Shown here one piece after another: positions 18,436-32,739 of a stretch of 64,000 nucleotides of DNA. Source of the DNA: Moringa oleifera (taxonomy: Eukaryota > Streptophyta > Magnoliopsida > Brassicales > Moringaceae); contig JAJFZO010000566.1 in NCBI GenBank assembly GCA_021397835.1, positions 682,001 to 746,000 on the forward strand. Direction: 5' to 3'. The notes beneath the pieces are model-generated. The model made no database searches. It saw only the letters and a list, made by a program, of their open reading frames with translations, and was not told the DNA's origin. The position numbers were made by a program, and so were the translations under genes. Numbering within the stretch: the first letter of the stretch is position 1; every line of letters starts with the position of its first letter.

Positions 18436-19774
18436 CTTTTTGAATTGATTGGCAAGAAGACCATCAATTTAGGATATAATACATACTGCATTTAGATTTT
18501 AGCAATTTCAGCTCTCCCTTTCCTTCTCTCTGGAAGTTAATTGAACAATAGGGTTTATCAAATGAGGGTTTTTGATACATTGGAAAGAGTCTGGGAACTT
18601 GAAGAGCTGATTGTTTTCCAGTTTATCCAGATACGAGGTCTAACCGGGCGTGGGTTAACTGGACCGGGCTCCAAACACACCCTTGCTTTCATACCAAAGC
18701 CCCTTAAAGTACACTTGTTGGACTGTCACATTCACATTCGCGGCTTGGATCTTAAAAAAATTAATTTTACTGAACGTTAAATAGATTATATACAGATTAA
18801 CTCAATAAATTTTATTCGAATAATTTGATAAATAAGTTTATTCATTTTTATAAAAAATAATATATATAAATAAATAAATTTTAACATATAAAAAATTTTT
18901 AGACTGAAATCTTTAAAATTTTAAAATATTTAATAAATAACAAATTTAATACATTTTTCACATCTAGCATTAAAATCAATAGCATTAAGAGTAAAATACA
19001 AAGGATAACTAACTTGATCCTATAATTAAAAGTATCAAACTAAAACCTACAAATTTTGATAATTAAAATCAAATTGCATAAGTATTATATGAAATATTTT
19101 CATATTTTCTTTAAGTTTAATATTGACAAAATAATCAATCATTCAATTAAAGGAATAGTATAGTTTGACCAAAAAGTATTAGAAAAAATAAGCAAATATA
19201 CTGCTCCTTCTGTTTTAAAGACCATTAAAATGTAGACTTCTAATAAGCACAAGAGATCATCTGTGATATGCTCTTTAACTGAAGATAGATACATTCTCTT
19301 TGTGATAAACCTACAAAGTTGTCCAACTGAAATGGCGGCCAAAGAAAATCAGTAGGAAAATAGAAGATCTAAGCCTCTTTCTGTAGTCCTGGTTGAAAAT
19401 TCAGACAACAAAATTGCATTTCTTCCATCATTTCCTGCTGGCCAAAACACACAAGCAGCTAAGAGAGGGTGTGATCATGGGGTCATGAAACTAACATTCA
19501 ATTGTATCTTTCCAGACAAGATCTAGTACCAGGTTTCTAGTAAATTTTCATGGGGATATGACAATAATATTCAACTGCATCTGTTCAGAAAAGACCTAGT
19601 ACCAGGTTTCAGTTCAATTTCGACCTCTTATCTTCCATTTATACAATGGCTGTATGACAGATCTATTAGACTAACTACCAAAGCATTCAATATATACTCA
19701 AGAGAGGACCCAAAGCAAGAGAGTCAAAGTGCTGAAGAATTAATGAATTAGAGAGAAGTTTAAAAGGAGTTTAG
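18436..19774. other. FtsHi1 promoter and 3' flank of the RING/PHD gene
   Basis: 18436 to about 18780 is the upstream region of FtsHi1, fairly balanced in base content. About 18780-19140 is AT-rich. About 19140-19774 is the likely 3' UTR and flank of the next gene; it contains a short imperfect direct repeat around 19500-19610 (ATCTAGTACCAGGTTTC, then ACCTAGTACCAGGTTTC). No gene seen. Confidence 0.5.
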
Positions 19775-22700
19775 TCATAGCAGATCACTTTTCTCCTTGT
19801 GCTGGGCTGTTTCAACGTATTGTTCGGCGAGTTTCTTCACCTTCTCACCTTCCTTAATCAGGAAACTTGCATTCTTGGCATTTGAGTGGTATTTCATAAC
19901 TTTCTCAGTCGTTTTTGTCACAGCCCACCTATACTGTTCAGCTGTAATCACACCACTCTTACACAATGGCCTGATGTGTTCTTTGATGTAGGCTTCCACC
20001 TGTACCATTAGAAAGATTGACTAGCAGAGTGTAAGTTGGTAAACCAAAGAAAATAAGCTACAATAACCATTAGCAAAATGACAGAACTGACTCTTGCAGA
20101 AAGTTTCGACAATTGATAAAAACACAGGAAAGAAATGCATGAATGTCCATTACCTTTTTAGATACAGAGTTAATCCCCTCATTTTGCTTGTCAGTGTCAG
20201 CATTAAGTTTCTTTTCCTTCCTTTGGTTACTTTTACTTGCTTGAATCTGGTTGGACATATTTTCCTCACTAGAAGGGTTTTGGCAATCGGTGGCAACAAT
20301 TTTACTAAGCACATTGCTTTCACTTCCATTTTCAGGTTCTGTTACCAATTGGTTTGATGCAGCATTGTCACTACTTTCAGGAACTCTGTGCTGTGCTGGA
20401 GCTGCTCCATCCACCAACCCACAGAGCTTCTGAGATGCCCCTTCTGGAAATTTGTTTATCAGTGGCTCTTTGTCAGGGCCATATAGCTCTTCACATTCCG
20501 CAACAGAAAGCTCTTCTCCTTCATCAGGTACCGATTCCAAAGGAACACAAGACTTGTCAGTCCCACCCTCCACAGTTGAGCTTCTGATATCTGCATCAGT
20601 ATGACTCTTCAACGATGAAGTAAAATCACCGGTTACTTCAGCATTGCCTGACATCCCATGACCATGTGAAGATCTTTCAGAGTTAAGAGTGGAGAAAACA
20701 ACTTTAACTTTCGATACATCTTCTTCTGGCTGCAGCTTCAAAGCTTTCATAGCTCTAGCACCAATATAGTCTTCATCTTCTAAATCATACTCGAAATCAC
20801 CATATATATCAACTTCTGGATGTGAATCCATTTCAAATACATTATCAGGTTCTTCCTCTCTGGTTTGCACTGAGGATTCATCTAATTCTTTTGGGACCTT
20901 CATTTCATGATTTGGACTATTTGGAGGTGAATCAGACAAAAGTCCAGCATTTCTCAAAGCTTCTATAATTGTAGGATCTGTTGACAATTCATCAGTGGTT
21001 TGTTCTAACATATCAGTAGAGACCACTGACGAGGATGAAGAATTCGATTCTGTGGTTCTAATGGAGCTGTTGTTATCTGAACGATGCAATATCTCCTGCG
21101 AACATAAATTTAAATATACTAATTTGCTGTTTGACCTATCAGCAACCTCCCTCTCAATATTAACAGCATCTGCAACAGCCAACTCTGTAGCTGCAGTTCT
21201 ACGAATTACTGGCAGATTTGCTTTCCTTAAGAAGTGCTCTGTAAGCCGATAGAGCTGTGTCTGCACCACAAATATATATATATATAGAAGTTAAAAATCA
21301 GTCACTCTACCTACAAAGAACATCATATGTCTCTGCCATCTTCTTAAGACAATCAAAGCAATTTGAAAACACGTACTAAGAAGACTACATGTCCAGAATT
21401 GTCACAAGAAACAAAACAAGCCAATTAGCCAAAGAGAAAGGTAGACCTTTGGGCATGAAACGTTAGAAACGGTCCAAAATTCATTTTTGAAAAGCTGGAA
21501 CGTTTCTGTCTGAGCAGACTTAGCCTATGGAAGTTAGTTTTGATGCAAACTCTACCAATATATTAAATAACCAAACTCTGGATGTAATATGGCATCCATG
21601 AATGCAAATCCATGCTGCCAACTAGAAAGCCAACTGCCTTTTGTCAAAGTGAAAATTCTACTGCTTCGATAAGCAAGCAACATGGGATGAAAGTAGCAAA
21701 AATGAAACCATCACTGGTGTGATAGTAACAGTGTTGGTGATGCCAGCAGTGGTAATAGTAGTTGTCACAAACTAACAACGATCACTTTGTGGTATAGAAG
21801 GTGTTAGTGGTGTAGCTACTCTTTTGAACTTGGGTTTACTTCAGGTTTTTCCTCCAATGAAGAAATGAGAACATTCACCCTGAAGAACCATAGCTACATC
21901 TGTGACATATTTCCTATCACAACTTAGAACATTAATGCATCCATTTCTACCTCTCTAATTATACATCTAAATTCTAGTAAGAAGGCTGAACCGTCATTGT
22001 ATCATTTTCTTTTCCTAACCAAGAAGAAATCTGAAGAGAACTCAGAGAGGAACGCCATCCATCTAATGTTGGCAAAAATCCAATCTGGTCGAGTAAAAGC
22101 AGAGACAAGGAACTGCATACCTGCCTAACTGACATGGGGACTTTGTTATGAAGACTGGGTGCCAATACTGGTCTCATGTCCACTGGTAGCTGCACCTGCT
22201 TGCAGCAATCACATAAATGAATTATTTTTTGAGCAGATTTTTTTTTTTTTTTTTTGAGCAGACACATAAATGAATTATTATCAATCCAGAGACATCAGAT
22301 ACACATTCCAGACTAGTCTAGGCAGGGAGGGGATGTTTACATACTAGCAACGGATAATTTCCTTTGAGTACAGCGTTATCTTCTTGCTTTTCCTGTGTTG
22401 TACTGTTGCCTGCTAGAGCCTTCTTTCTAGCGAGCACCTCCCGGGCCCACTTCCTTTTGTCATCATCAGACTTCGCAACCATTTCCTTCTGAGAATTACT
22501 TTTAGAATCACCCATTGATGACAATGAAGACCCTTCTAAACGTTTGTTCAAATTTATTTTACCAGAAGCGGTGACACCTTTTGACCTGGAAATATTAGTG
22601 CTAGTCCCTTTAACATCAGCTATCTTTGACTGAACCTTATTTGTTTCTGTAGTTCTTAGATCAGGACTATCAAGAGATGACTGTGAAGTTTTTTCCAACG

Positions 22701-25700
22701 AAATTACTTGTTCTTTGTTCTGTTGAGAGCTACCAGTCTCTTTGACCACTGAAAGAGGCTTGATATCATCCTTTCTTGGGAAAACAGATGTATCAGCCAA
22801 ATACAATCTGGAAAGAATGGGATTTTGAGCCTCCAAGTCAGATGCTGGCTTGACCTCTGAGCCCTCTGAATTCTTCCTTAGGAGGCCAAGAACTGACTTT
22901 AAAGTTTCAATCTTTTCAGGCTTTGTTGCTCTCATGCAGCGATGCTTCCAAAATTCAACTTCACAGTCTCGGTCCCATGCACGTCTTCGTTTTCCATTGG
23001 AATCTCCATATATTTTCTTAGTTAGATTCTCACGTACTTTACCCTTCTGCAGCATGGACTTCTTTGTCTTCAAAGCCATAGGTGATAACTTGTTTGGAGG
23101 TTCAGTTTTTGGTCCTGCTACAGCAGCCCTAAATGCAGCAAGAAGTTTTGGGTCAAAAAGGTTTTCCCCAATCTCTTTAGTGGATTTGGTACGAACAGCT
23201 TCTCTTATTTCCTTTCTTAGTTTTTGAACAACAATGGATGACTCCTTATCCTCTCCAGCTCTCCTCATGATTTTTTTAACTCTTAAGCCAGCAGCATTTT
23301 CTCCTCCTGTTGAGGATTTATCAGCAGAATTTTGGCAGACAAGCCCCTTAGAAGGTCTACGACCTGCCCCCTTTACTATACTCATTATGTCAGAAGAGGT
23401 ATCTTCCTTTACTAGAGAACATTTTACAGTAGGGAATTTTGGAGAATCATTTGGAACAGATGCATCTTGGTGCTTAGACACCACTTCAATCCTCTCTCCA
23501 GCTCTAGATTTCTTTGCAGAAGCTTCTTTCTCATTCTTAGCTTCAGTTTTATCATGATCAGCACTCGAATCAACATCACTAATGCTTACAAGGAATCAAA
23601 AAGAGAAAAATGAGAACGTCAGAAAAATTTTGTCCACATGATGACAAGGATGAAGAGAAACAAACAAAATTCAATTTAGAATGAGAATGCATCTAAAGCA
23701 GCAACAAAGAATTACTAGAAAGCAAGCTCGTTATATTTCTTTCATTTTTCTTTTAATATGTAGGGGGAAAAAAAATATCAAATTTGCTTCACCAATTTGT
23801 CAAATTACTTCTTACTACACATACATATTATCCTATCCCTCCCCATTCCATCTAACAATGATCCCAAAAATCTACAGATAACTGCAGAAGCAACAGTCTT
23901 GGCAAGCCAGAGACAAGCAGCTCTTTATGCTGGGCAACAATAGATGAAAAAAGGGGAACTTTTCAATTGGACGTATATCCTGCATGTCAGCAAAATTTTC
24001 TAGGTTAATGACTATGGGACTTCCATATGCCTGAAAATCTATGGCAAACATTAATATTTTTTATGAAGGCAAAAAATTTTAAGAGTAAATCCCCAGAGCA
24101 CTCATTTTGGATGGATCTGATAAATGTAAATCACTAAGTTAAACCATGGCTTTGCTTAATGCTTCCTAAGGTGGTTGTGTAAAGGAAAGTTACCCCCTCC
24201 CCCAACCCCAAAATCATAGGGGTTTATTTCTGAAACCAAGCTTTATGCCCCAGTTGTTATAGCAGCCAGCTTACTGCAAAACTTTGTTTGCCACACTGGA
24301 TGTCTGTGCTGGATCAGTCTGGACAGGATTTTGAACCAGCAATCTGGATTTGGCAGTTCTGTTAAGAGCCTCTGAGAACAAATGTAAACTCAACATAGGA
24401 TAGATTATGGAACCGGCAATTCCCTAATTAGAAGCAATGATAACCAAATTTGTTTTCTGGTTGTAGACAGACAACTAGGTGCAAGCAAAAGCACTGGACA
24501 AATGGACACAGAGGGCTATCTAGGAAACTGCAGTTACAATCAAGTGGCAGTGAGAGACTGTGATAACATGATATACATACATTAATTGCAGAAAATTAGG
24601 AATGAGAAAAATGTGGATACTTGAATGAAGAATTTTGATGACAACTCACCCGCAATCTGTGTGCTTTCTCTTTATACCAATATTTCTGGCAGCATCCGTG
24701 TGGGCATCAGATACAATTTTGTCAACTGAAAACATGTCAACAGTGAGGCAACAAGACATGTAAAGAAATGAATACATATTTATTTTTCCACAGCCTGAGA
24801 AAGGCACAGAAAAAAGAAAAAGAAAAGCAGCTAAAAAAGAATGTCAAAAGAAGATATATTCCATACCTTTTGACAAAGACTCCTTTGCAGGATCCTGCTG
24901 CTGCACATCTACAGCAACTTGGTCCATAGTTTCATCATTGATCACATCATTAACTAAGGCAATAAAGAAATGGAGACAATCAGATAAAAGAAAAGTACCA
25001 AAAAGAAGTCGAAAGAAAATACTATACCTTTTGACGGAGATTCCTTTGCGGGATTCTGCTCTTGCACATCTCCCAAAACTCGACCCATGTTTCCATCATT
25101 GTTCACTTCATCAACTAGAAGCACATAAAGATATGTGTGACAATTAGATACCATCTTCATTTGCATGGCATTCTAACTGCAGGGTGTTAAACTTCACAGA
25201 TGAAAAAGCACAAAAAAGGTTCTGAACTCGCATACCAGACAGAAAAGAACCCACTGACAAACCAAGATGAAGACCCATTCTTGATTCATCAAATCTTGAA
25301 GAATTTCTGAAACCATCAAGATCGCTTAATTCATTTGTTGCTTCATCTGCACTATTCGTCTTCGACTTACAAGTCACTAGGGACCTCAAAAGTAAACTGG
25401 AAGACATATCATGTGATAAAGACAGTTCCAATTCCTCCCCCTCTAACATTGATTGAGGATTGTTCCTCTCACTAGATGGCTTTTCCATGTTACCATCAGG
25501 ATCAGGATTCTTGTCAACTTGATGGGCTGACAAAAAATTTTCACTTGGTTCTTCAGTCCATTGATTTGCTCCAACCATTGAGATAACAACATCATTCTCT
25601 CCAGCATCAGCAAAGGAAATAGAAACTTTTCCAGAGAAAGTGACCTCAGGCGAAGGCAAGCATTCACTCTTAGCAATTTCTGGACCACACAGGTTGCTTG

Positions 25701-28700
25701 TCCTCTCTATCGATATCACATCAGATTTGTGTGGCATTTCATTAGCTATACATCTACAACAAAATCAAAACAGGAATGTTAAGAAAAAGGAGCGGGGTTG
25801 AACACCAACAATGATGACAATCTGTTTAGAATTCTAAAAGAAGATTTAAGGGTTAACTGCCACTATGCTCATCAACCTCTCAACCCCAAGACACAGAACT
25901 CAGGGAAAAGAAGCCGACTTTTATGCGTCCAAGCTTAAAGAACTCTCTGCTGACCACCATGGATTATGGGAACTCATTGCAGGCTTTGCTAGTCACCCAC
26001 AACTTCAATAAGAAAATACTATAACCAAATCAATTCCATGCAACATTTTACAGTTAGAGACCTTGCACATGCACATGCACATGCACATGCATGCTGCTTA
26101 ATTGCGAATCTAGTAATTCAAGTATCAGTAAGACCATAATGAACAGTTGGACAAACAGTCCATCAGTGACCAACACCATAAACATCCCCTTCAAATCTAC
26201 CTTGGGCATAACCATGTATCCTCAGCTGAACCTTCAGTATCAAAACCCACACAAAAAGCATGATACCTGTTGCCATGCAGAATAAGGAAACAATCATGAG
26301 ATAGCATTTTTCTATCAATTAAATGATTCAGTATATGACTGTAATAAACTAGAATAGAGAAAGAACTTGTTTCTAACATTTTCATGGAAAACAAAACTGA
26401 AATGCAAAAGGAAAAATAACAGTAGTAGACAAACTGAAGTATAACCAAATTTCTGCAATGTCCTATGAGGTAGTAGATTTTCTTCGGGTCAGAAGAAGAT
26501 TCCATTTCTCTGAATCTACTACATGCAAAGGCAACACATGCATGGATACCTATGTGTGTATATGTTACACACACACACATGTGCACATTTGCATTCTCAT
26601 GCATATATCAGCTTGCACAAAATTGCTACAGTAGCCAGTTTTCTCAATTCAATGGCAAACCATGAACCGAATAATTCTTTATATATATGCCTTTTAGCAA
26701 CTGATGAATACGGGTTTATAATTCCCGTGTGCATAAAATATGCAAAAACATTACTATTCATGCTTTAACCATATTTATATGAAGAGTAAATATAATGTCT
26801 AGAATGTGGTTCAGAAGAGATTGAAAGACAGCCCTCAACAGAAGTTTAAATATCAAGATAAGCAACATTGAGCAGGAGATCCCTTGACCTACATGACCAC
26901 TTGCCAATCTACTGATGAAATCCTTATAAATCTTGAGGATTTAACGTTTACCACATGTCACAGGAATCACAAGCAATTGATGTATCAAGATTGGAATCTT
27001 CGTCAATATCTATGAATCCACTTCGAATTTTGCAGCCATCTCCATCCAAGCAGATAACTGCCTACAAAATGATAAATTACATGAGACTTAGGTGGTTCAT
27101 ACCCTGACATATATATTTGTTTACACGTGGAAAACTATGGAATAAAACCTTAGATGATAAGTTGCTTTATCTTGATCTCAAAATCTACACTAGCTCACCA
27201 AGTGAACCTCTTTAGTGTTAGAATAAAGCTTAGCAACCTCCACATTTCTAAGATAGAGAAGGTACATGTCATGTGCTAGTGATTTTTACTGACTATTTCT
27301 TCTGAAGTCAGATTTATAACCCTACAATTGAAAATTCAAAGCATTTATTAATCCCAGTTTTAGAACCAAAGCTGGGCAGTGTAGTACCTTTTGTTTAATG
27401 TGGCCAGCCTGGAGGGTGCAAAATTACAAAGGTGTTTGAAGGGAAGGCATTAATCTTACATGCAATTGTTGTCTGCTTCAATGGCTTCAACTGATTGCAA
27501 CTCTACCTTAAATTTCTCAGTTATGCATATTCCTCTGTCTTGTTATTAGTTTTAGCATTATTTACTTTTTCCTCTCTTGAAATTTCTCTTCTATTTTCCC
27601 ATTTTCTTTTGGGAGAAGAAAGGGTCCCAAGATAAGCCAAGCAACTTAGGAATGTAATGCTAATTTCGATGTTTGAAGCCTGAAGCCCAATATAAAACAT
27701 TCAAAAATCTCAATTTACTAAAGGATACCATGAATCTTAGAAATTTCAAACATGTTGAATGTCTTAGAAACTTGAAAAGATAGCATATTAAGGTCAATTA
27801 CATTTTCATCAATATAGTATGATGGAAAAGAGAGAGTATTGCTCTTCCCATCAACGCACCATTCATCATCTCTGCATTGATTAAGGGGGAAAGAAAACAT
27901 CAGTTACAGCTGGAAGAACACACTGAAGCTCAGGACATCAAATATCATAAAAGTTCATAAATATATTTTAAATATCAATACCATAACAGCATGACTAATC
28001 CCTGTCAAAAACATGATAGTAATCTCAATAATCCAATTACTATGATTTCTTATATGATGTTTGAAATACATATTATATCAATAGAGCAATATTTGATGAG
28101 CCTTGAATCTCCAGGGATCTAAATGAACTTTTGTTTTTATCTGAGCTGTAATTCTTTCCATGGTCTAACTTAATTGTTCTCCCAAAGGGGATCCTAAATT
28201 GTGATTGTTATGTCCAGGGGAAACTAAACATATGATTAAAATCAACGAAATATTGGCCACACCCATTGTCTTAAAGTTGAACATCAATTGATTAGGGGGG
28301 GAAAAAAATGTGACCATTATAATTACTGGAAAGGGATGCTAACATAATACCAAGTCTACAGAATTTACAGATCATAATCAGGTAAAATTAACAGCCACAT
28401 AGAAATTACTCAAATTTAAAACAAACCTGGAAAATAAGTCCTCATCAACCTTGTGGCTTCCAGTGATATCATATACCTTCAAAACCAAATGAGAACTCAT
28501 AACTTTAAGCAAATAGTTTCCTCAGACTTCAAATCATAATTTCAAAATATTCCAACAATAAAGCAACCAAAAAAATAAAAAAACAACCCTCACAGATGGG
28601 CCTTGGAAAGAAAGCTTCAAAAGTTTCAGTGGGATAGACACACTAGTAACAATAACAATAATAATAAGCGATGTTAAATAAGAGGCAGAAAGAACAACAT

Positions 28701-30436
28701 TCAGCAATACATCACTCACTGGGACGCATGTGATCATCTGAAATTCACTCTGGCAAAGTGGACAGAGGTTAGTGATTGTAGCCCAGTTGTCAATGCATGC
28801 AAAACAGAACCTGAAATTCATACAATGAACTCAGACCATTAAAAAAAAAAAAAGTAAGCTTGGAGAAATTAATGCAGTGGTGAAAGTTTTAGATCCATCT
28901 GAGTGTAACTGATGTAAAGTTTTAACTTCCGAAAAAATCTCTTTACAAAACCAGCTCATATTACATCAACGAGGGTGCACTAGGTTGGAATTTTGATCAT
29001 GCTTGTGTCACCATTTTGATTTCAAGTTAGCAGGAACAAAAAGAAACACCATAAGTTGTAGTAGGGTAAGCTAAAATTACTCAGTTTCTTGCGATAAAAA
29101 TAATTTCTAAAAAGAATAAAGGTTTTCGGTATCAATGTATCTTTTCCTGAAATGAATAAAGAACATGATGGACGTATACACACAAGCACTTGCACAAACA
29201 TAGTAGTCACAATGTATTCGAATTGTGAGATTATGAAAACAAATAGCAGTATTTCCTACAAAGAAAAGATGTTCCATATTTATGGAGATCTTATGAAACG
29301 AAAATATCTACATATGAAAATGTTAAATATTGGAAGTTAAAAAACTGTGATCTTTCCATAGCTTGTGAAAAATGCACTGAAGTAATAGGACAACTAGTCC
29401 AGAAGACTTTGTAATCATTGATACTGTCCAATGATAGAGTGAGTTGGCTGATGTTTAGATATGCATTCAAATGGAAACGGGGAAATTAAAAGAGATAAAA
29501 CAAACAGAAAGAGACATACCAGTGCTGGCAACAATCTAGCACACCCCTGTCAATGATGATATCCATGCATATTCCACATCTTTCACCTTCGATATTAGAA
29601 ACATCCTGCAAATTACAAATATCCAAATCATTCATAGCAAAAAAAAATATAACCACATATTCTAAATCACAAACAGCACTTTAACATCTCTTCTAAGAGT
29701 TTATATTGTGAGATGCATACTCATAAGAAATTCATACTCAACAAGGTTTATGCATATTAAGTTATCATAGCTAAATCAATGCCCCAAGATTTCTCAACAG
29801 ATAAAATTCCCACAATGTGAACATAACTTTGAAAATGTACAGTTCTTGACACTTAGCTGTGGTTGCTATTGCTTCTAGATCTCAGGTATCTAAAACAAAA
29901 GCTGAAATAGCACCAAGCTATGTGAGGCAAAACAATCATATCTCAGTGCTTATACAACATGTTACAAGAGCATTCATCATTTCATTCCCTAAGCTACCAT
30001 TCCCTTGGCAATTAAAATGAAGCCAAAGTTTTTGCTCTCAATACCAGTTTCCGTACATTCAAAAACAAACATTCCTAACATTACAACCAAGAAATCCATC
30101 AAAATAATTGAATTCACATCATCAAGAATCAACAATTTAAGTTCTCACAATTCCCGCACACATCCAACATTCAAAATGATCAATCAATAGAATCATACTA
30201 GAAAAGGAAATAAAATCAACATAAGCATGGTTCCTTAGCAATTTGAACCATAAATTTAAGCTCTTAAGCTATGCAGAAAAAAGATTAGGACAATTGTTTA
30301 CAAAATGCAAACCAAATTCTATATTGCCGATAAAGTGGTAACGAATTCTGACAAATATGAAGCTTACATTATTATTTTCTTCAACTTCAACAGCCTCCTC
30401 TTCTAATATGTTATTCGTGACAAAATCCAGCTCCAT
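19775..30436 (-). CDS. RING plus PHD zinc-finger protein (At4g10930-like)
   Basis: Fifteen coding exons: 30436-30368, 29605-29520, 28810-28720, 28476-28427, 27871-27802, 27061-26952, 26266-26201, 25753-25236, 25114-25028, 24953-24867, 24725-24650, 23584-22345, 22195-22121, 21260-20154, 19999-19775. Total 3,957 nt, 1,318 residues; all phases agree. A C3HC4 RING lies at 33-71 (C33, C36, C49, H51, C54, C57, C68, C71), split over exons 2-3. A PHD finger follows at about 123-182 ([24 protein letters not shown]). The rest is long, acidic and Ser-rich, with a basic stretch in exon 12, a conserved block in exon 14 ([20 protein letters not shown]) and a conserved C-terminus ([18 protein letters not shown]). 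RING fingers usually act with E2 enzymes and PHD fingers bind histone tails, so a nuclear, chromatin-linked ubiquitin ligase is a fair inference, not shown. Exons 9 and 10 are duplicates. A 5' UTR intron at about 30463-30697 is likely. Confidence 0.9.
24867..25114 (-). repeat. Tandem duplicated 87-nt exon in the RING/PHD gene
   Basis: Exon 9 (25114-25028) and exon 10 (24953-24867) are both 87 nt and phase 1 at both ends. Their products align over the full 29 residues (start VDEVNNDG against VNDVINDE; end NPAKESPSK against DPAKESLSK). The period is 161 bp, and the intron just upstream of each exon is also similar, so whole exon plus flank was copied. Exon 11 starts in a similar way (VDKIVSDA) and may be an older third copy. 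Confidence 0.8.
26065..26088. repeat. (GCACAT)4 hexanucleotide microsatellite
   Basis: Four perfect GCACAT units lie in intron 7 of the RING/PHD gene, followed by a GCATGC palindrome. Nearby intron sequence at about 26560-26580 has a short CA run. Confidence 0.8.
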
Positions 30437-32710
30437 TTCGTAATCTAAATAACAAACCTGTCAAAATCAAAGCCTATACCAAACAAAAAAATGATTAATT
30501 AATGGTGAACTGATAAAATCAAAATCATTCAAACAATTTGAAGGGAAGTTGTAACGGAAATCACCTTCGAGAAGCACCAGATTTTTCAAAAGATTGAAGG
30601 GATCAATGGGCCGATGGTTAAAGAAGTAAGAATTTAAAAGGAGAAATGGAAATAAGAAGTATCATAGAGAAGTCAAGTAATGAAGCAGGAGGATACCTGC
30701 AACCCAAGATTACATGAGACTGAGAGAGACCGCCATTTGTGCCTCTGTACCCAATAGGACTAACCCATCGGAGCAGAAGGGCAGATTGGTACTTTTAGTG
30801 TTCCAAAGTGATAATAAAACTTTCCTTTTCATAAAAACGTTTCTTCAAGTAAAAAGTTTTTCTTTTTTCTTGGGGGTATTAAACGAGTTATGGCAATAGG
30901 AAAAATTTTGGAGGGAAAATAAAACTTCTAAGGTAGTTCCTATTATATACTTTTCTCATTCATCAAGAATAATAATCATTTAAATTCTAATAAATTTCAA
31001 ATTATTATTTATATTTAAATTAAATAATCCAATGTAACATTTCTTTTTATATTTGCAGGTAAATTTGGTGTTGAATATATAAAAAAATTAATTTTTTTAA
31101 ATAACTTGAAATCGTATTAGAAGAAAAATTAAATAAGAAACTTTTGTATATAACATTAAAAAAATAAAAATTATATAAAATTTTGATTTATCATAACAGC
31201 GAATTCTATTAAAAATTTAAAATATTTAAAATATTTGAATTAAAAATAATTTATGATAAATATTGTTTTGAATTTTTTATAAAATATAAAAAATTATTCA
31301 AGTTATCACTAAAAAAAGAAAATATTTTGAATATTAAAATTTTTTAAAAAATATTCGTATAATCAATATTTAAAAAAATTAAACTAACTCAAAAATCAAA
31401 AATTATTTAATAGATGAATTCAAAATTGATTGTGAAATTTATTTGAGTAATTTTATATGAATTTTTGATCATAAAAATACTTTTAATTTTTCATAACTAT
31501 TTTAAATGAAAATCAATTTAGATATAATCAGTAGATTAAATTTTGTTTTAAAATTTTATTAAAAATTAAAATTTATTTAAAAAATAAATTTAAAAGTTTT
31601 ATGATATTTATTTTTATTATAAATTAAATAAAATTTTTGATTAAACAAATCAACTCCTATATAATATACAATCATCTGGCTTAAAAGGGGAAAACAATTC
31701 TTATTCTAATCTAATGTTCTTTGTTTGCGCGTAATCATGTCTGCAGTGTCTCCCAACTAGTATTCAAATTTATCTTATTAAATCATGAACACTGTAGAAT
31801 TAGCCTACTCTTTATTATATAATTAAAAATAGTATAAATTATATATAATTCAAGACTTAAAAATACACTTACTTTCATTTAACGTATAAATTGTTTTTTA
31901 TTTCATAAGAAATTATATCACTATAATAATTATTTATTAAAAATAAAAAGATTTAATTATATATTTTCAATAAAAAATATGATATATAATATAATTTTTA
32001 ATTTCATTTCTTTAAAAAATCAGTGTTAGTAAATAATATATAAGATATTAATGAATTGTATTTCATAAAATTATATCTTTAAAAAAAAGAGGATTTCGTG
32101 ACAAATATGAAATCAAAATAATTTATATTTAGAATAATTAAAGATCCAGATAACATAATATTGATGATTTTATCTATTCTAGTTAGAAATCTTTAAAATT
32201 GGATTTTTCCTTGAGAAAAATAAACTTGGTATATTTTAAACTTGTGTCATTTTCAATAAATTTCTACCAGGCAAGTCTGTGTTTAAAAAAAGAGAAAAGA
32301 AATAGACTTGTTTGCTTTTGCAAATCAAAGAAATGGTCTTTTACTTCAAAGAGAAATGTCGGTCTTGCATTTTCTCATGCGAAAGGTTTTGATTTTTTAA
32401 GGAACACTTGCTGCGTTGTGTTCCACGTCTTGAGTGCCAAGAGATGATGCACAAAGCATCTATGGTTTTGTCAAAGCCAGAGAAAAGTGGAGAACTTTGA
32501 GTTCAATAAAGCAATAAGAAATCTGGGTTGCTGTTTTCTAGCTGGATAATGGAAAGGTTTTTTGTAGGAGGAGTGGACAATGCTGAAAACCCACTTCTCT
32601 TCTTAAAATATGTTACAAGTTTTAATAATCTGGCACAAGAAGCGAAAAAGAGTGTCCATCTTTAAATAAATGGAGGAATTCCGGATGACAAAACGAGCAG
32701 AAAGGGGTAT
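30437..32710. other. Shared upstream region between RING/PHD gene and CBL8-like gene
   Basis: The two genes are divergent. 30437-30710 holds the RING/PHD 5' UTR and its likely intron (donor CAG|GTATCC near 30697, acceptor GACAG near 30463, minus strand). About 30900-32190 is very AT-rich and gene-free. About 32200-32700 is more balanced and forms the CBL8-like promoter. Confidence 0.5.
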
Positions 32711-32718
32711 TATATAAA
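32711..32718 (+). promoter_or_regulatory. TATA box of the CBL8-like gene
   Basis: TATATAAA lies about 30 bp before the probable transcription start of a 5' UTR exon that ends at a strong donor (CCCAG|GTAAGC, 32830/32831). Motif plus spacing supports it; the transcript itself is not seen. Confidence 0.5.
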
Positions 32719-32739
32719 TCAATATGCTGACACAATCAA

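Noticed and set aside
22850..23557. Two plus-strand frames of 125 and 107 codons
   Set aside because: Antisense to the large exon 12 of the RING/PHD gene; no domain and no start context.
26065..26095. Short repeats that could suggest a CRISPR-like array
   Set aside because: A hexanucleotide microsatellite without spacers, in a plant intron.
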